Assembly: GCA_035516795.1 (NCBI GenBank)
Contig: DATIZX010000028.1
Coordinates: 14,569 to 78,568, forward strand
Reading direction: 5' to 3'
DNA length: 64,000 nt
Source of the DNA: DATJBF01 sp035516795
GTDB taxonomy: Bacteria; Verrucomicrobiota; Verrucomicrobiia; Palsa-1439
Under the pieces are notes generated by a model. It was not told the origin of the DNA, made no database searches, and saw only the letters and a list, made by a program, of their open reading frames with translations. Shown here one piece after another: positions 55,101 to 63,140 of the stretch. The translations under genes were made by a program, and so were the position numbers. Within the stretch, counting starts at the first letter, position 1. Each line of letters starts with the position of its first letter.

Positions 55101-55945
55101 GCGGTCGCATTCGGCGCCCAGACGCGGAATGTGGTACCGGACGTATTGTACGCAGTATTGGAGGCACTATCGCTGGCGGCGCCGCCAGAGATGCCAAGGT
55201 TATTGAAATAAGCGTTGTTGTTGGTGCCGGTTCCGGCCTGGAAGTTGAAAAGCCTCACGCTGGTAATCGATTGCCCACCGCCGGGACTCAGCAGATTGCC
55301 GGTGTAGGTATTCGTTGTGCCTACTCCCGCCGCACCGCCGGCCGTGTACGAAATGATCGAGACGGAATAGGTGTTGGTCGAAGGTTGCGAAAATATCAGT
55401 CGCATCCCGTTGTGGGTGACGCTCGGCAGAGATGGACCGCTGACAGTCGACGCGTTAATTGTGTATGTGCTCGCACCACCGTTAAAGTAAAATTCCCAGA
55501 CACTTTGTCCCGAGCCGTTCTGCAGCGCAAAGCCAACGCTACCGCCAGAGTTGACGTTCCCATTGTCCATGTCGATCTGGAAAGTCTGGCCGGCGCTGAG
55601 CGCACCGGGGAATGAACGCGTTGCCTGGGCATTCACACCATTCATCGCCGTGATACCCCACGCGACTCCGCTCGCGTCGATGTCGTTCCCGCCGTTTGCT
55701 GCTGCTCCGCCGTTGTTGTTCTGAGTCGAGCTTTGAACGTAAAAGAACGCGTTGCCCCCATTCGTACCCGGACTCAGTTGCCAGGCGCCAAAACCGCTTC
55801 CGGCCGTACTGCCGTTGGACCAGATGCCGCTGTAGGGGATCGAGCCAAGACCGGCTTGTGTCGATGGCCCGGCGTAGGCCAGATAGGGAACTGTAGCACA
55901 CAGACAAACGCAGGCCGTCACCAACTTCGTCCGTAAGTTTCTCAT
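52103..55945 (-). CDS. Secreted multidomain GH13 with CBM48, branching-enzyme-like
   Basis: ATG 55945 (MRNLRTKLVTACVCLC) is preferred to GTG 55954. The 1280-residue protein has a signal peptide, an N-terminal lectin-like beta domain (~28-252), a CBM48 (~265-355, FRVWAPNATAVHVAGSWNGF) and a GH13 barrel (~370-780) with Asp548 in DGFRWDSVGE, Glu589 in INIGEDQN and Asp656 in FLEDHDQC. Next come a beta domain, an FN3 (~890-980), a LamG-like domain (~995-1150), a degenerate calcium repeat (CDADGTGQDNYF) and the shared tail ending EFYRLHISLP. CBM48 plus barrel order resembles branching enzymes and maltooligosyltrehalose hydrolases, but export argues for a hydrolytic or debranching role. No operator candidate was found upstream. 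Confidence 0.9.
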   Translation of the reverse strand: MRNLRTKLVTACVCLCATVPYLAYAGPSTQAGLGSIPYSGIWSNGSTAGSGFGAWQLSPGTNGGNAFFYVQSSTQNNNGGAAANGGNDIDASGVAWGITAMNGVNAQATRSFPGALSAGQTFQIDMDNGNVNSGGSVGFALQNGSGQSVWEFYFNGGASTYTINASTVSGPSLPSVTHNGMRLIFSQPSTNTYSVSIISYTAGGAAGVGTTNTYTGNLLSPGGGQSITSVRLFNFQAGTGTNNNAYFNNLGISGGAASDSASNTAYNTSGTTFRVWAPNATAVHVAGSWNGFSTVTTPLYSEGNGNWSADVTGAIEGMPYQYYISNSTVGTNVFKQDPRSRRVLNSAGRSYIYNTTNFDWGGDNFTAPSLGSTVIYELNIGSFYDPNSPSHAGTFYDATNQLAYLQQLGVNAVEVMPISEFPGDFSWGYNPADIFAAESAYGGPDGFKTFVKIAHQYGIAVILDVVHNHYGGNCACNGYGDLTSSLWQFDGSSSGGYGGIYFYQDSCRGFAQTWGPRPNFDTPQVYQYIVDNIRMWMDECHVDGFRWDSVGEIVGDYPCNDFLASGATLITNTAAIIHSAPGNKINIGEDQNYVYGTQPFDATWNNNAFLTNVLPQLTSANDSTRSMSAISYAVNMNHDGGGLGNWGSVVFLEDHDQCGDGNGSGAQRLPVRIDNNNPTSIYARRRSMLGSVITLSTAGIPMLLQGEEMLTTNQFGAVIPIDWSYTNTYSSIVSFYTDMIRLRRNLDGRSSGLTGVNTTTIWSDSVNKIIAYRRYSTGSVGDDVVVVCNFANTNWPSYNISNFPHDGTWYTQLNTDWNKYSSDYGNYGSATVNVSGGVGTISIAPYSALILSQNVPGEPPTPQNLQALTVGTNQVTIAWDTASGATGYIVKRGGSQIATTSTNVFTDNGLSVGVQYCYSVAATNLAGVSADSAQVCVTTLPATGDTGLLANWAFDEASGSIAYDSSGNSNTGVVSGSSWSWTSGMFGSAIHFGGYDQVAVPNSASLNPVQGITVSAWVNADNWYNYPRILEKGSSDNQYGLFVNPSGQLVFLVSGVTNGTVVATPPSAGAWHHIAGTYDGSLISLYIDGQVAAQQAASGQVPVTTDPLAVGFRPGASIFYYFQGTIDDVRIYGSALSGSQIGQQYQTDTVGDGIANWWRQTYFGSSSTTNASSCAICDADGTGQDNYFKYVAGLNPLDPNSVLVLQISPVAGQPSQVYLTFSPVADGRTYTAQSSDDLTGGSYNDLTNIGGPQTNGNQVTITDLSATQSNEFYRLHISLP

Positions 55946-56231
55946 ACAATCCACTTATGCCGATTACTTCATCCCGAAAGCATGGCCTGACTTGTGACTG
56001 CAACCGCGACCATTCTGCGCTTTCCAGTCACAAGCGAACCGCGAGCATAATCTATCACAAAAACCCTTGTTCGTCAGATAACTCGTCTCCGCATCTTCTG
56101 GCGGGGAACAGCGACCGCAGCCAAATGCCTTGCTTATCCGGTCGCAAACGAGGCAGGCATTCGGACTCTGCCGCTCGCGTTCTGGCGCCGTCTCAATCCC
56201 GCGCTATTTCATTTCACGGTATCTGCCGAGA

Positions 56232-58565
56232 TCAAGGGCAAAGCGGAGTCTGGCGCACACGATAGAACTGCGCAGGTACGTTAGTCGCTCCGAAGGGGTC
56301 GGTCCCTGTTAAGATTCCTCCCGTACCGAGCTGTATTCCACCGACACTGCTCCATACCGCGTTGTTGGTGTACACCGCCGTTCGCTGCAACTGATAGGTC
56401 AGATTAGTATTGGCCTCCGTCAGATAATTGACATTGATGGCATTGCCGGATCGATTGACACTCGTGATCCGCACCTCGGGGCCGACCGCGAAGTAGTGTG
56501 GACCACCTGGGAAGTCCGCGAGACTCACGTTGTTGCTGTTCGCCAGAACGCCCTGGCAATCGCCAATGCCGTTAGTGCCAATGGGCGGCAGGAATTGGTT
56601 CGACAGGTATGCATGATTACCGCTGCCGGTGAGGATCGCGCAGACGTAGACGGCGCCGGTGGGGCTGCCAATCGCGGCAAGCGGTATGCCCAGTTCAAGG
56701 CCGTTTGTCACCGCTGCCGCAACCAGCGACTGAGCCTGACCAAGATAATTCGTGTTGCAGCTCGTACCATCAACTCCGTTCGTCTGGCTATTATTGATCG
56801 TCCCCTGAATGCCGAATGGATTCGCGCCGCCAAACAGAGTGCCATTGGTGCTCACTGTGTAACCCAAGTAATGGCCGTTAGTCGCGACGCCAGTGGCGTT
56901 GGTTCCTTCGGGCCACAACTGAGCATAGTCGAAGTAGAGGGTAGACGGCGTGCCTCCACCGTTCACGCCAATCCAATAGTTTGGCGCGAAACCGCCGTCG
57001 AAGGTAAAGCCCTGTGATGCCAGACTATTTATGGCGTTTCCGCCTACACCGCCGTAGTTATTGGTTGAAAGTGTACTTACCCCGTTGGTGTCAGTCATAA
57101 GGAAAATCTGGATCTCGTTATAGTTGAATTGCAGATTGCCCGCCAGCGTGATGAATAGCACGTTGTTTTGAACAATTCCGTAAGCCGCATCCAGTTCGGA
57201 GCCACCAGCATTGAGGAGGTTGGTAAAGGAATTATCTCCGAACGCCGTGCCGAGTTGCTGAACGACAATCGGACACCCGTAGGTTGGATCCACAGTGCCA
57301 TCAATCGTGATATAGGGGCTCAACGGTCCGGAAGGAATACCGGTTTGCGAGATGGTCACCGTCTGTGTCACGATGTTTCCCGATCCTTCCGTATCGGTGA
57401 TGAAAATGTAACCCGTGCGGCTGGTGACGCTGTTATTGTTGGTCGACACCGAGTAGGTGAAGGTGCCATTGCCTGTGGCGAGGCCAACCGATGAGATAAT
57501 CGAGATCCAGTTTGTGCTAGGGGTCACCGTCAACGGGCAGCCTGAATTGTACACGCTCACGCTGGCCACGCCGCCGGTATAGTTATAAGAAGCAAATGTA
57601 GAACTGGCATTGATCACGTCGCACGGAGGAACCTGAATCGAGAAGGATTGGGTTCCCGGATATGCGCCTGAGCTGAAATCCACGTAGTCAGGTTCGTTGC
57701 CTGCTTTGCAGAACCCCGTTGTCCCGTCCCAAATCGGACCGAGAACCTGGTTGTACATGACGTCATACGCATCGCTCACAAGGAACGCGCAAATCGAAAC
57801 CTGTCCCGTCGGGGAGCCGATGGCCGAAAGCGGAATGGCGAGTTCAAGGCCTGTCCGGACGTCTTGCGGGTTGTACGGCGCGCCAGTCGTATAACAGCCA
57901 GAAGGGTCACCGGCTACACCGAGAATATTGCTATTGTTGAGGGCCGCTTGAATACCAGTACCATACTGACCGTCAACGAAAATGTTATTCGGCGGGGTGT
58001 TGCTCGGAGAGACCGATCCAAGGTAGGCGCCAAAGCAGTTGGAGCACACTTGCATATAGTTCACATACATTGTGGGACCCGGCCCATTGCTGCCGACGGT
58101 TGTGCCAATCCAATAGTTGGGAGCGAAACCAGATTCGAACGTCAAGCCGGGGCCACCCGACATTAAATCCGCGCCATCGGTGCCCATGCGGTTAAAATGG
58201 CCAAAATCAACAGCTCCGTTGTAGTTGGTTCCAAGCGTGTGATCGCCGCCGGGCCCCGTCATGAAGAAGACCTGCAACTTGTCGTAGCCCGAGCCACTTT
58301 CTCCGATGTCCGAATCTATGTTTCCCGCCAAGACCAAGTACAACACGCCATTTGAAATGACTCCGTAGGCGGCATCAAGCTCTGACCCGTTAGACTCGTC
58401 AACCAATCCCTTGTTATTGTCAAGTTCTGTCGTGCCGAGTTGCTGGGTGACAATAGCCGAGCCATAGTCGGCGTCGGCCGTGCCGTCGATAACAATAGCT
58501 GCCGACGTCGTTAGGGTGGGAACTGCTAGCATCACTGCGACGAAAAACGCATAGAAAGTTTTCAT
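56232..58565 (-). CDS. Secreted protein with two copies of a carbohydrate-binding-like module and a BACON-like domain
   Basis: ATG 58565 follows GAGGAGAT and starts a signal peptide (MKTFYAFFVAVMLAVPTLTTSA); the upstream extension is not coding. The 777-residue protein has module A (~24-345) and module B (~445-690), each beginning I-DGT-D--YG--I--Q-LGT, then GSELDAAYG, a FAPNYWIG stretch and GLELAIPLSAIGSPTG. Between them is a BACON-like Ig domain (CPLTVTPSTNWISI to TVTISQTG). The C-terminus is the shared Ig-like tail ending AQFYRVRQTPLCP. No catalytic residues are seen. The same module occurs once in the PEP-CTERM protein at 61082. Probably a surface glycan-binding protein; function unknown. 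Confidence 0.82.
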   Translation of the reverse strand: MKTFYAFFVAVMLAVPTLTTSAAIVIDGTADADYGSAIVTQQLGTTELDNNKGLVDESNGSELDAAYGVISNGVLYLVLAGNIDSDIGESGSGYDKLQVFFMTGPGGDHTLGTNYNGAVDFGHFNRMGTDGADLMSGGPGLTFESGFAPNYWIGTTVGSNGPGPTMYVNYMQVCSNCFGAYLGSVSPSNTPPNNIFVDGQYGTGIQAALNNSNILGVAGDPSGCYTTGAPYNPQDVRTGLELAIPLSAIGSPTGQVSICAFLVSDAYDVMYNQVLGPIWDGTTGFCKAGNEPDYVDFSSGAYPGTQSFSIQVPPCDVINASSTFASYNYTGGVASVSVYNSGCPLTVTPSTNWISIISSVGLATGNGTFTYSVSTNNNSVTSRTGYIFITDTEGSGNIVTQTVTISQTGIPSGPLSPYITIDGTVDPTYGCPIVVQQLGTAFGDNSFTNLLNAGGSELDAAYGIVQNNVLFITLAGNLQFNYNEIQIFLMTDTNGVSTLSTNNYGGVGGNAINSLASQGFTFDGGFAPNYWIGVNGGGTPSTLYFDYAQLWPEGTNATGVATNGHYLGYTVSTNGTLFGGANPFGIQGTINNSQTNGVDGTSCNTNYLGQAQSLVAAAVTNGLELGIPLAAIGSPTGAVYVCAILTGSGNHAYLSNQFLPPIGTNGIGDCQGVLANSNNVSLADFPGGPHYFAVGPEVRITSVNRSGNAINVNYLTEANTNLTYQLQRTAVYTNNAVWSSVGGIQLGTGGILTGTDPFGATNVPAQFYRVRQTPLCP

Positions 58566-58619
58566 AAGCCTAATCTCCTCACAAACCCGCTCAGTGTATA
58601 TGCGCACCCAACCCGAGTT

Positions 58620-58632
58620 GGAACGCTTTACT
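58620..58632 (-). promoter_or_regulatory. LacI-type operator candidate
   Basis: The minus strand reads AGTAAAGCGTTCC, fitting the core TAAANCGNT. It lies 55 bases upstream of the double-module secreted protein and upstream of the divergent TMTC-like gene. Confidence 0.5.
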
Positions 58633-58690
58633 ATGTTGGAATTTTTAGCACGCACCTTGGCTGAATGTCAACTACTAAATCACTCCCAAA

Positions 58691-58718
58691 TGTGCCAATT
58701 TGTACCGCAAGGTATAAT
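58691..58718 (+). promoter_or_regulatory. Promoter candidate for the TMTC-like gene
   Basis: A perfect TATAAT at 58713-58718 has a weak TGTGCC -35 region 16 bases upstream (58691-58696). It lies inside the upstream extension of the open frame, which supports a start at 58828 rather than 58594. Confidence 0.45.
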
Positions 58719-58827
58719 AGTTTCACCCGCACTTTTCGGGCCGATTTTAGCGACCGGACTGTCAAACAAAGGCCCAAATCACGTTGATTTGCCTCAGCAC
58801 GTATCAGAAACTGTTCGGACGACAACC

Positions 58828-60861
58828 ATGATTAGCTTGAAACAGTATCTTGCGGCTAATGATGGGACCGATGGAGCAAAAGCCATGCATGCGGCCAAGC
58901 AGTGGGTTATCGCCGTCGGTTTCTTGGCGGTTACCTTCCTCGCTTACCAACCAATGTGGCATGCCAGCTTCATTTGGGACGATGACGACTATGTCACGAA
59001 CAATAAAGCTCTCCGCACCGCTGATGGCCTGCGCCAGATCTGGGTCAACCCCGATGCGACCGTCCAGTACTATCCACTGACGTTTACGGTTTTTTGGGTC
59101 GAATACCACCTTTGGGGATTGCATGCGTCTGGTTTTCATTTGGTAAACGTCCTGTTGCAGGCAGCCAATGCTTTCCTGTTCTGGAAGCTTCTTTCGCGAT
59201 TACGGGTGCCGGGCGCGTGGTGGGCGGCTGCCATGTTCGCTTTGCATCCGGTCCACGTGATGTCTGTGGCTTGGATTACCGAACTCAAGAATGTCCTGTC
59301 GGGTCTTTGCTTCCTCGCGGCGTTGTTGGCGTATTTGAGGTTCTGCGGTTTAGAGGACGGCAGTACGGTTCCGCAAACAAATCGCAAACTCTTTTATGCA
59401 CTGGCGGTGGGATTGTATTTTTTTGCCTTGCTCAGCAAGACGTCCACCAGCATTTTCCCAGTGGCTATCTTGCTGATTCTCTGGTGGAAGAAAGGACGGA
59501 TCGGTCGCAAGGAACTCGTGCCGGTATTGCCCTTATTCTTGGTCGGGATTCTTTTCGGCGTATTCACGCTTTGGCTCGAGAAATACAAGAAAGGGGCCTA
59601 CGGTCAAGAATTCGCACTGCCCTTTCTCGATCGCGTGCTGGTGGCTGGACATTCCTTTTGGTTCGGTCTGAGCAAGCTGGTGTGGCCTACGCGGCTGACG
59701 TTTATTTATCCGCGCTGGAACATTGATGTGGCAGCGGCTGGACAGTATCTGTTTCCGTTGGGGGCCATCGCGTTGCTCGCGGCGTCGTGGTGGGCACGGC
59801 GGTGGCTGGGACGAGCACCATTCGCCGCATTGGTGTATTACGCCGTCGCGTTTCCTGCCTTGGTGCTGATTCAGGTCCTCTACATGATGCGCTACGCGTT
59901 CGTCTCGGACCATTGGCAATATCTGGCAAGCATGAGCATCATCCCGTTGTATGTGGGCGGGGTTGTGACGGCGCTCGACCGGTTTGAAGTTGGCTTTCCG
60001 CAGATGCGTGTGACGCTTGGCGCGGTCGTCCTGGCCGTGTTGGGGTTGCTCACGTGGCGCCAGGTCCATGCTTACCAGAATCTGGAAACGCTTTGGCGGG
60101 ACACGTTGGCCAAGAATCCGCAATGTTGGATAGCAGACCACAATTTGGCGAATTTACTGGCGCAACGGGGCGACATGCAAGATGCCATCGTTCATTGGGA
60201 GCACGCACTGGAAAGCAACCCGCAGCTCCCAGAAGTGTATAACAATTTGGGCACGGCGCTCTTCAAGACAGGCAGAATCCAAGACGCGATCAACCAATGG
60301 GAACAAGCGGTGCGTGTTGACCCCGGTTACTTCGGAGCGCATTTCAATCTGGGGGTGGCTCTGGTTCAAATAGGTAGGGTGGGGGAAGGGATCGAGCATT
60401 TGGAGGAAGCGTTGCGGATTGACCCGAATTCTTTTGAAGCGCACCTCAGCGTGTCGGCTGCCTTCGCCCGACTGGGCAAATGGCGGGGGTCGATTCAACA
60501 TTTGGAGAAGGCCTTGCAGATCAAACCGGACTCCGTTGTGGCGGAGTCCAGATTGGCCGCGTTGCTGGCAACGCTTCCACAGGCCGAAGGCGGCGACGCA
60601 CCTCGTGCAATCGTGCTGGCCCAACAGGCCTGCAAGCTCACGGACAACCAAGCGGCTGCCCCGCTGGACACTTTGGCGGTCGCCTATGCTGCCGCCGGTC
60701 GTTTCGATGACGCCGTGCTCACTGCGCAGAAAGCTGTCCAGTTGGCCCGCGCAGCCTCCCAGCCACGGTTGGCGAGGGAGATCGAGGAGCGACTAAAGCT
60801 GTATCGCAGCGGAAGCGCATTCCATCCATCCACCGCCGCGATAAGTCCGGGAAATCCCTGA
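58828..60861 (+). CDS. TMTC-like multi-spanning membrane protein with C-terminal TPRs
   Basis: ATG 58828 (MISLKQYLAANDG) is chosen because the extension to 58594 contains a promoter and an operator-like site and is not protein-like. The 677-residue protein has about ten membrane helices (~25-430) with the GT-C/TMTC pattern WDDDDYVTNN in the first loop (acidic catalytic-type residues), YYPLTFTVFWVEYHLWGLHASGFHLVNVLL and ALHPVHVMSVAWITELKN. At least four TPRs follow (~445-650). TMTC and related bacterial proteins are predicted membrane glycosyltransferases using lipid-linked sugars. It may O-glycosylate exported proteins; no substrate is known here. Confidence 0.85.
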   Translation: MISLKQYLAANDGTDGAKAMHAAKQWVIAVGFLAVTFLAYQPMWHASFIWDDDDYVTNNKALRTADGLRQIWVNPDATVQYYPLTFTVFWVEYHLWGLHASGFHLVNVLLQAANAFLFWKLLSRLRVPGAWWAAAMFALHPVHVMSVAWITELKNVLSGLCFLAALLAYLRFCGLEDGSTVPQTNRKLFYALAVGLYFFALLSKTSTSIFPVAILLILWWKKGRIGRKELVPVLPLFLVGILFGVFTLWLEKYKKGAYGQEFALPFLDRVLVAGHSFWFGLSKLVWPTRLTFIYPRWNIDVAAAGQYLFPLGAIALLAASWWARRWLGRAPFAALVYYAVAFPALVLIQVLYMMRYAFVSDHWQYLASMSIIPLYVGGVVTALDRFEVGFPQMRVTLGAVVLAVLGLLTWRQVHAYQNLETLWRDTLAKNPQCWIADHNLANLLAQRGDMQDAIVHWEHALESNPQLPEVYNNLGTALFKTGRIQDAINQWEQAVRVDPGYFGAHFNLGVALVQIGRVGEGIEHLEEALRIDPNSFEAHLSVSAAFARLGKWRGSIQHLEKALQIKPDSVVAESRLAALLATLPQAEGGDAPRAIVLAQQACKLTDNQAAAPLDTLAVAYAAAGRFDDAVLTAQKAVQLARAASQPRLAREIEERLKLYRSGSAFHPSTAAISPGNP

Positions 60862-61024
60862 TGCGAAACTGGTAATCGCGTGTATCGCTGCCAGAGCAAT
60901 TGGTAACCGCTCGCTGAGACAAAGCACAGTCAGAATCCCCCCAGAAATCGAGGAAACTGGCGTGCCTGTGCTATCGGGCAGCGGCCGCGCATGTTTTCTG
61001 AACGAGCCTATGGTGTGCAAAAAG

Positions 61025-61056
61025 AAGCGAGCCCCGCAACTCGGCGGGGCTCGCTT
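61025..61056 (-). terminator. Intrinsic terminator of the PEP-CTERM gene
   Basis: A perfect 13-bp stem (61025-61037 with 61044-61056, loop of six) is followed on the minus strand by TTCTTTTTG-like residues (CTTTTTG). It lies 25 bases beyond the stop of the PEP-CTERM gene at 61082. Confidence 0.8.
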
Positions 61057-61081
61057 GAATCCGACTGTCAGGCGAATTGGA

Positions 61082-61993
61082 TCAGGCTTTGCGTCGGCGG
61101 ATTGCCAACGCACCAAGCAATCCAACCAGCATCAGACCGATCGTCGATGGCTCGGGAACTGCCACGGTGAAATACTCACCCGGTGTCGAGCCGAAGTTAA
61201 ACTGTGAAGAGGATCCTCCAGTATAGGGCCCGCCACCACCCACGTTGCCTGTTCCACCAGGCAAGCCCGGCAGGAACTGGTTCGAGAGGTAACCGTCGCC
61301 ACCGCCGTTGACGTCAGCCATCACCATGATCGCGCCAGATGGACTCCCGATGGTGGAAAGCGGGATGGCCAATTCCATACCGGTGGTTACGGTCGCACCG
61401 ACGCCTGGCTCAGAAGTGCCAGCGCTGCCGTCCACACCGCCACCGTTGCTGTTGATCAAGGCGAGCGTGAGCGAGCCCAGTGTGCCGCTGCTGCCCGACG
61501 CGAAGCTGCCAAGGTATGCTTGGGCGGCTGTTCCACCGTTCGGAAGAGAGAATCCGTCAACATATACCGTGCCAGCGTAATCATTGGCATCGATCATGTA
61601 GTTCGGACTGAAGCCCGGGCTGAACGTGGAGCCATTCATAGCGGCTTCCGTGGAGGAGCCGATGTTCAATACGTTCTGGCCGGGCACATCGGATGAGCCG
61701 ATGAAGATATTGAGGTGGTTGCCGTTATTCTCGAAGTTACCTGCCAAGAACAAATACAGGTTTCCACCTGAGATCACTCCGTACGCGGCATCCAGCTCCG
61801 AGCCGCCCGCCGCATCATCACCGCCGGCGGCATTGCCGAATCCGGTACCGATGGTTTGAACGGCCAGCGCGCTGCCGTAACCCGCGTCGAGATTTCCATC
61901 GACAGTGATCGCGCGTACCTGTGGAGCGAACAAGACCAACACAGCAATAGATAATGGGAAAACAAGACTGATCGAATAGACTAACCTTTTCAT
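61082..61993 (-). CDS. PEP-CTERM protein with one carbohydrate-binding-like module
   Basis: The 303-residue protein starts at ATG 61993 with an upstream GAGGAG and a signal peptide (LVYSISLVFPLSIAVLVLFAPQVRA). Residues ~28-275 are a single copy of the module found twice in the protein at 56232: ITVDGNLDAGYGSALAVQTI, GSELDAAYGVISGGNLYLFL, FSPNYMIDANDY, GMELAIPLSTIGSPSGA and YLSNQFLPGLPG. It ends with a classical exosortase signal, VPEPSTIGLMLVGLLGALAI followed by RRRKA. So the module is combined here with PEP-CTERM, elsewhere with the FYRVR tail. Likely an exported surface or matrix protein; glycan binding is inferred. It has its own terminator and an operator candidate upstream. Confidence 0.9.
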   Translation of the reverse strand: MKRLVYSISLVFPLSIAVLVLFAPQVRAITVDGNLDAGYGSALAVQTIGTGFGNAAGGDDAAGGSELDAAYGVISGGNLYLFLAGNFENNGNHLNIFIGSSDVPGQNVLNIGSSTEAAMNGSTFSPGFSPNYMIDANDYAGTVYVDGFSLPNGGTAAQAYLGSFASGSSGTLGSLTLALINSNGGGVDGSAGTSEPGVGATVTTGMELAIPLSTIGSPSGAIMVMADVNGGGDGYLSNQFLPGLPGGTGNVGGGGPYTGGSSSQFNFGSTPGEYFTVAVPEPSTIGLMLVGLLGALAIRRRKA

Positions 61994-62075
61994 ACCCTCG
62001 TCTCCTCGCCTTTCTTATGTTTTAAACTCGCCTGGACAGCTCGGACTCACCCCGACTGTCACTGTCGCTTATACA

Positions 62076-62090
62076 GGTAAACCGATTAAC
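62076..62090 (+). promoter_or_regulatory. LacI-type operator candidate
   Basis: GGTAAACCGATTAAC is an imperfect palindrome with the shared core TAAANCGNT. It lies 83 bases upstream of the PEP-CTERM gene. Confidence 0.45.
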
Positions 62091-62233
62091 TTGTCAACAA
62101 CAAAATGAGCCACCAAATCCCCGTATTTACTGGGAAATACAGTTTTACAGCCCAAGCAGGAGTTCCAATGTTCAGCTACTTTTCAGCGGGCGCCGCCACA
62201 AGGCAAATCGTAGCCCTTCAGGGCCTCGAATGC

Positions 62234-63073
62234 CTAGGGATTCTGACCGACAGTCTGAGGTGATGTATCAGGTTCTCCGGGGTCGCCGAAGTGGCCCCAA
62301 TCATCTTGGAGGATTCCGTAGTAGTTGAGAGGATTGTCTTGGCCATGGCACGGGCAAGTGGCAGAAGTGTCGCTGATGCAGGCACGCGGTATCCATTCAA
62401 CGTGCCCATCGGTAAATGCAAGGTTACGACCGTCCGACCCGTGATTATCTAGGGGACCAACATCTGGAGTTGTAGAGTCAGACGTGTTAGCCCTGTCGCC
62501 CAGCAGCATATAAATGTTACCCGTGCTGGAACCCTTTCTGGGCAGTTGGGTGGACAATTTTACGATATAGAAATAGCTGAGGTTGAACCATTGTACCTGC
62601 TGCCACGTCGGGGCGACGGAAACCTTTGTCAAACTGCTGCCAGTGACTCTGTCACTTGGACAGACGAAGATTTTGGGGGACGCAACGTACTGCTTCTTGA
62701 CAAGATAGCGAGCATATGGAAGGAACCCCTTTGCAGCACTCACGGCACCCGCTGGGATTCCGACTTCGGAATTCATGGAAATCACGCTATTCAAGTCCGC
62801 ATGTATGTCTCCCGTAGGAAAGTAACCCCCGAAATCATCTGAATAATTCAGCATCGCCAGTGCGATCTGTCGCAGATTGCTTGCACATACAGCGCGTCTG
62901 CCTTTTTCCCTCGCTTTGTTTAGAGCGGGCAATAGCATGGCTGCGAGAATCCCGATGATGGCGATCACCACCAGCAGCTCAATCAGGGTAAACCCTGTTT
63001 GAGCTTGCCTTCGCCGAGGCTTGGGTCGGCGCGGTGACGTTGCTGGGTTTCGAAGACTCTCAGTGCAATGCAT
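62234..63073 (-). CDS. Prepilin-type N-terminal methylation protein (type II secretion pseudopilin-like)
   Basis: The 279-residue protein has a basic leader (RRPKPRRRQAQTG) and the prepilin cleavage and helix motif G^FTLIELLVVIAIIGILAA, followed by MLLPALNKAREKGRRAVCASNLRQIALAM, the standard N-terminus of the H-X9-DG/DUF1559-like secreted proteins abundant in Verrucomicrobia, Lentisphaerae and Planctomycetes. The C-terminal part has LAFTDGHVEWIPR, the xDGHV motif of this group. Such proteins are usually single genes without a pilus cluster and are often found next to sugar-utilisation genes under a LacI regulator; function is unknown. It is divergent from the LacI gene with an operator 68 bases upstream. 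Confidence 0.88.
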   Translation of the reverse strand: MHCTESLRNPATSPRRPKPRRRQAQTGFTLIELLVVIAIIGILAAMLLPALNKAREKGRRAVCASNLRQIALAMLNYSDDFGGYFPTGDIHADLNSVISMNSEVGIPAGAVSAAKGFLPYARYLVKKQYVASPKIFVCPSDRVTGSSLTKVSVAPTWQQVQWFNLSYFYIVKLSTQLPRKGSSTGNIYMLLGDRANTSDSTTPDVGPLDNHGSDGRNLAFTDGHVEWIPRACISDTSATCPCHGQDNPLNYYGILQDDWGHFGDPGEPDTSPQTVGQNP

Positions 63074-63140
63074 GTTCTGAATCTCCCGTTAGATTCATGC
63101 GACTTCGGTATACGACTATACGTTTAGACAAAAGTAAAGC

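Noticed and set aside
58594..58827. N-terminal extension of the TMTC-like protein
   Set aside because: Contains an operator-like site and a TATAAT promoter, and the sequence is not membrane-like or conserved-looking; start moved to 58828.
41388..61993. An exosortase or SusCD-like system to go with the PEP-CTERM proteins and amylases
   Set aside because: No protein with exosortase motifs and no TonB-dependent receptor or SusD-like lipoprotein is present in the window.
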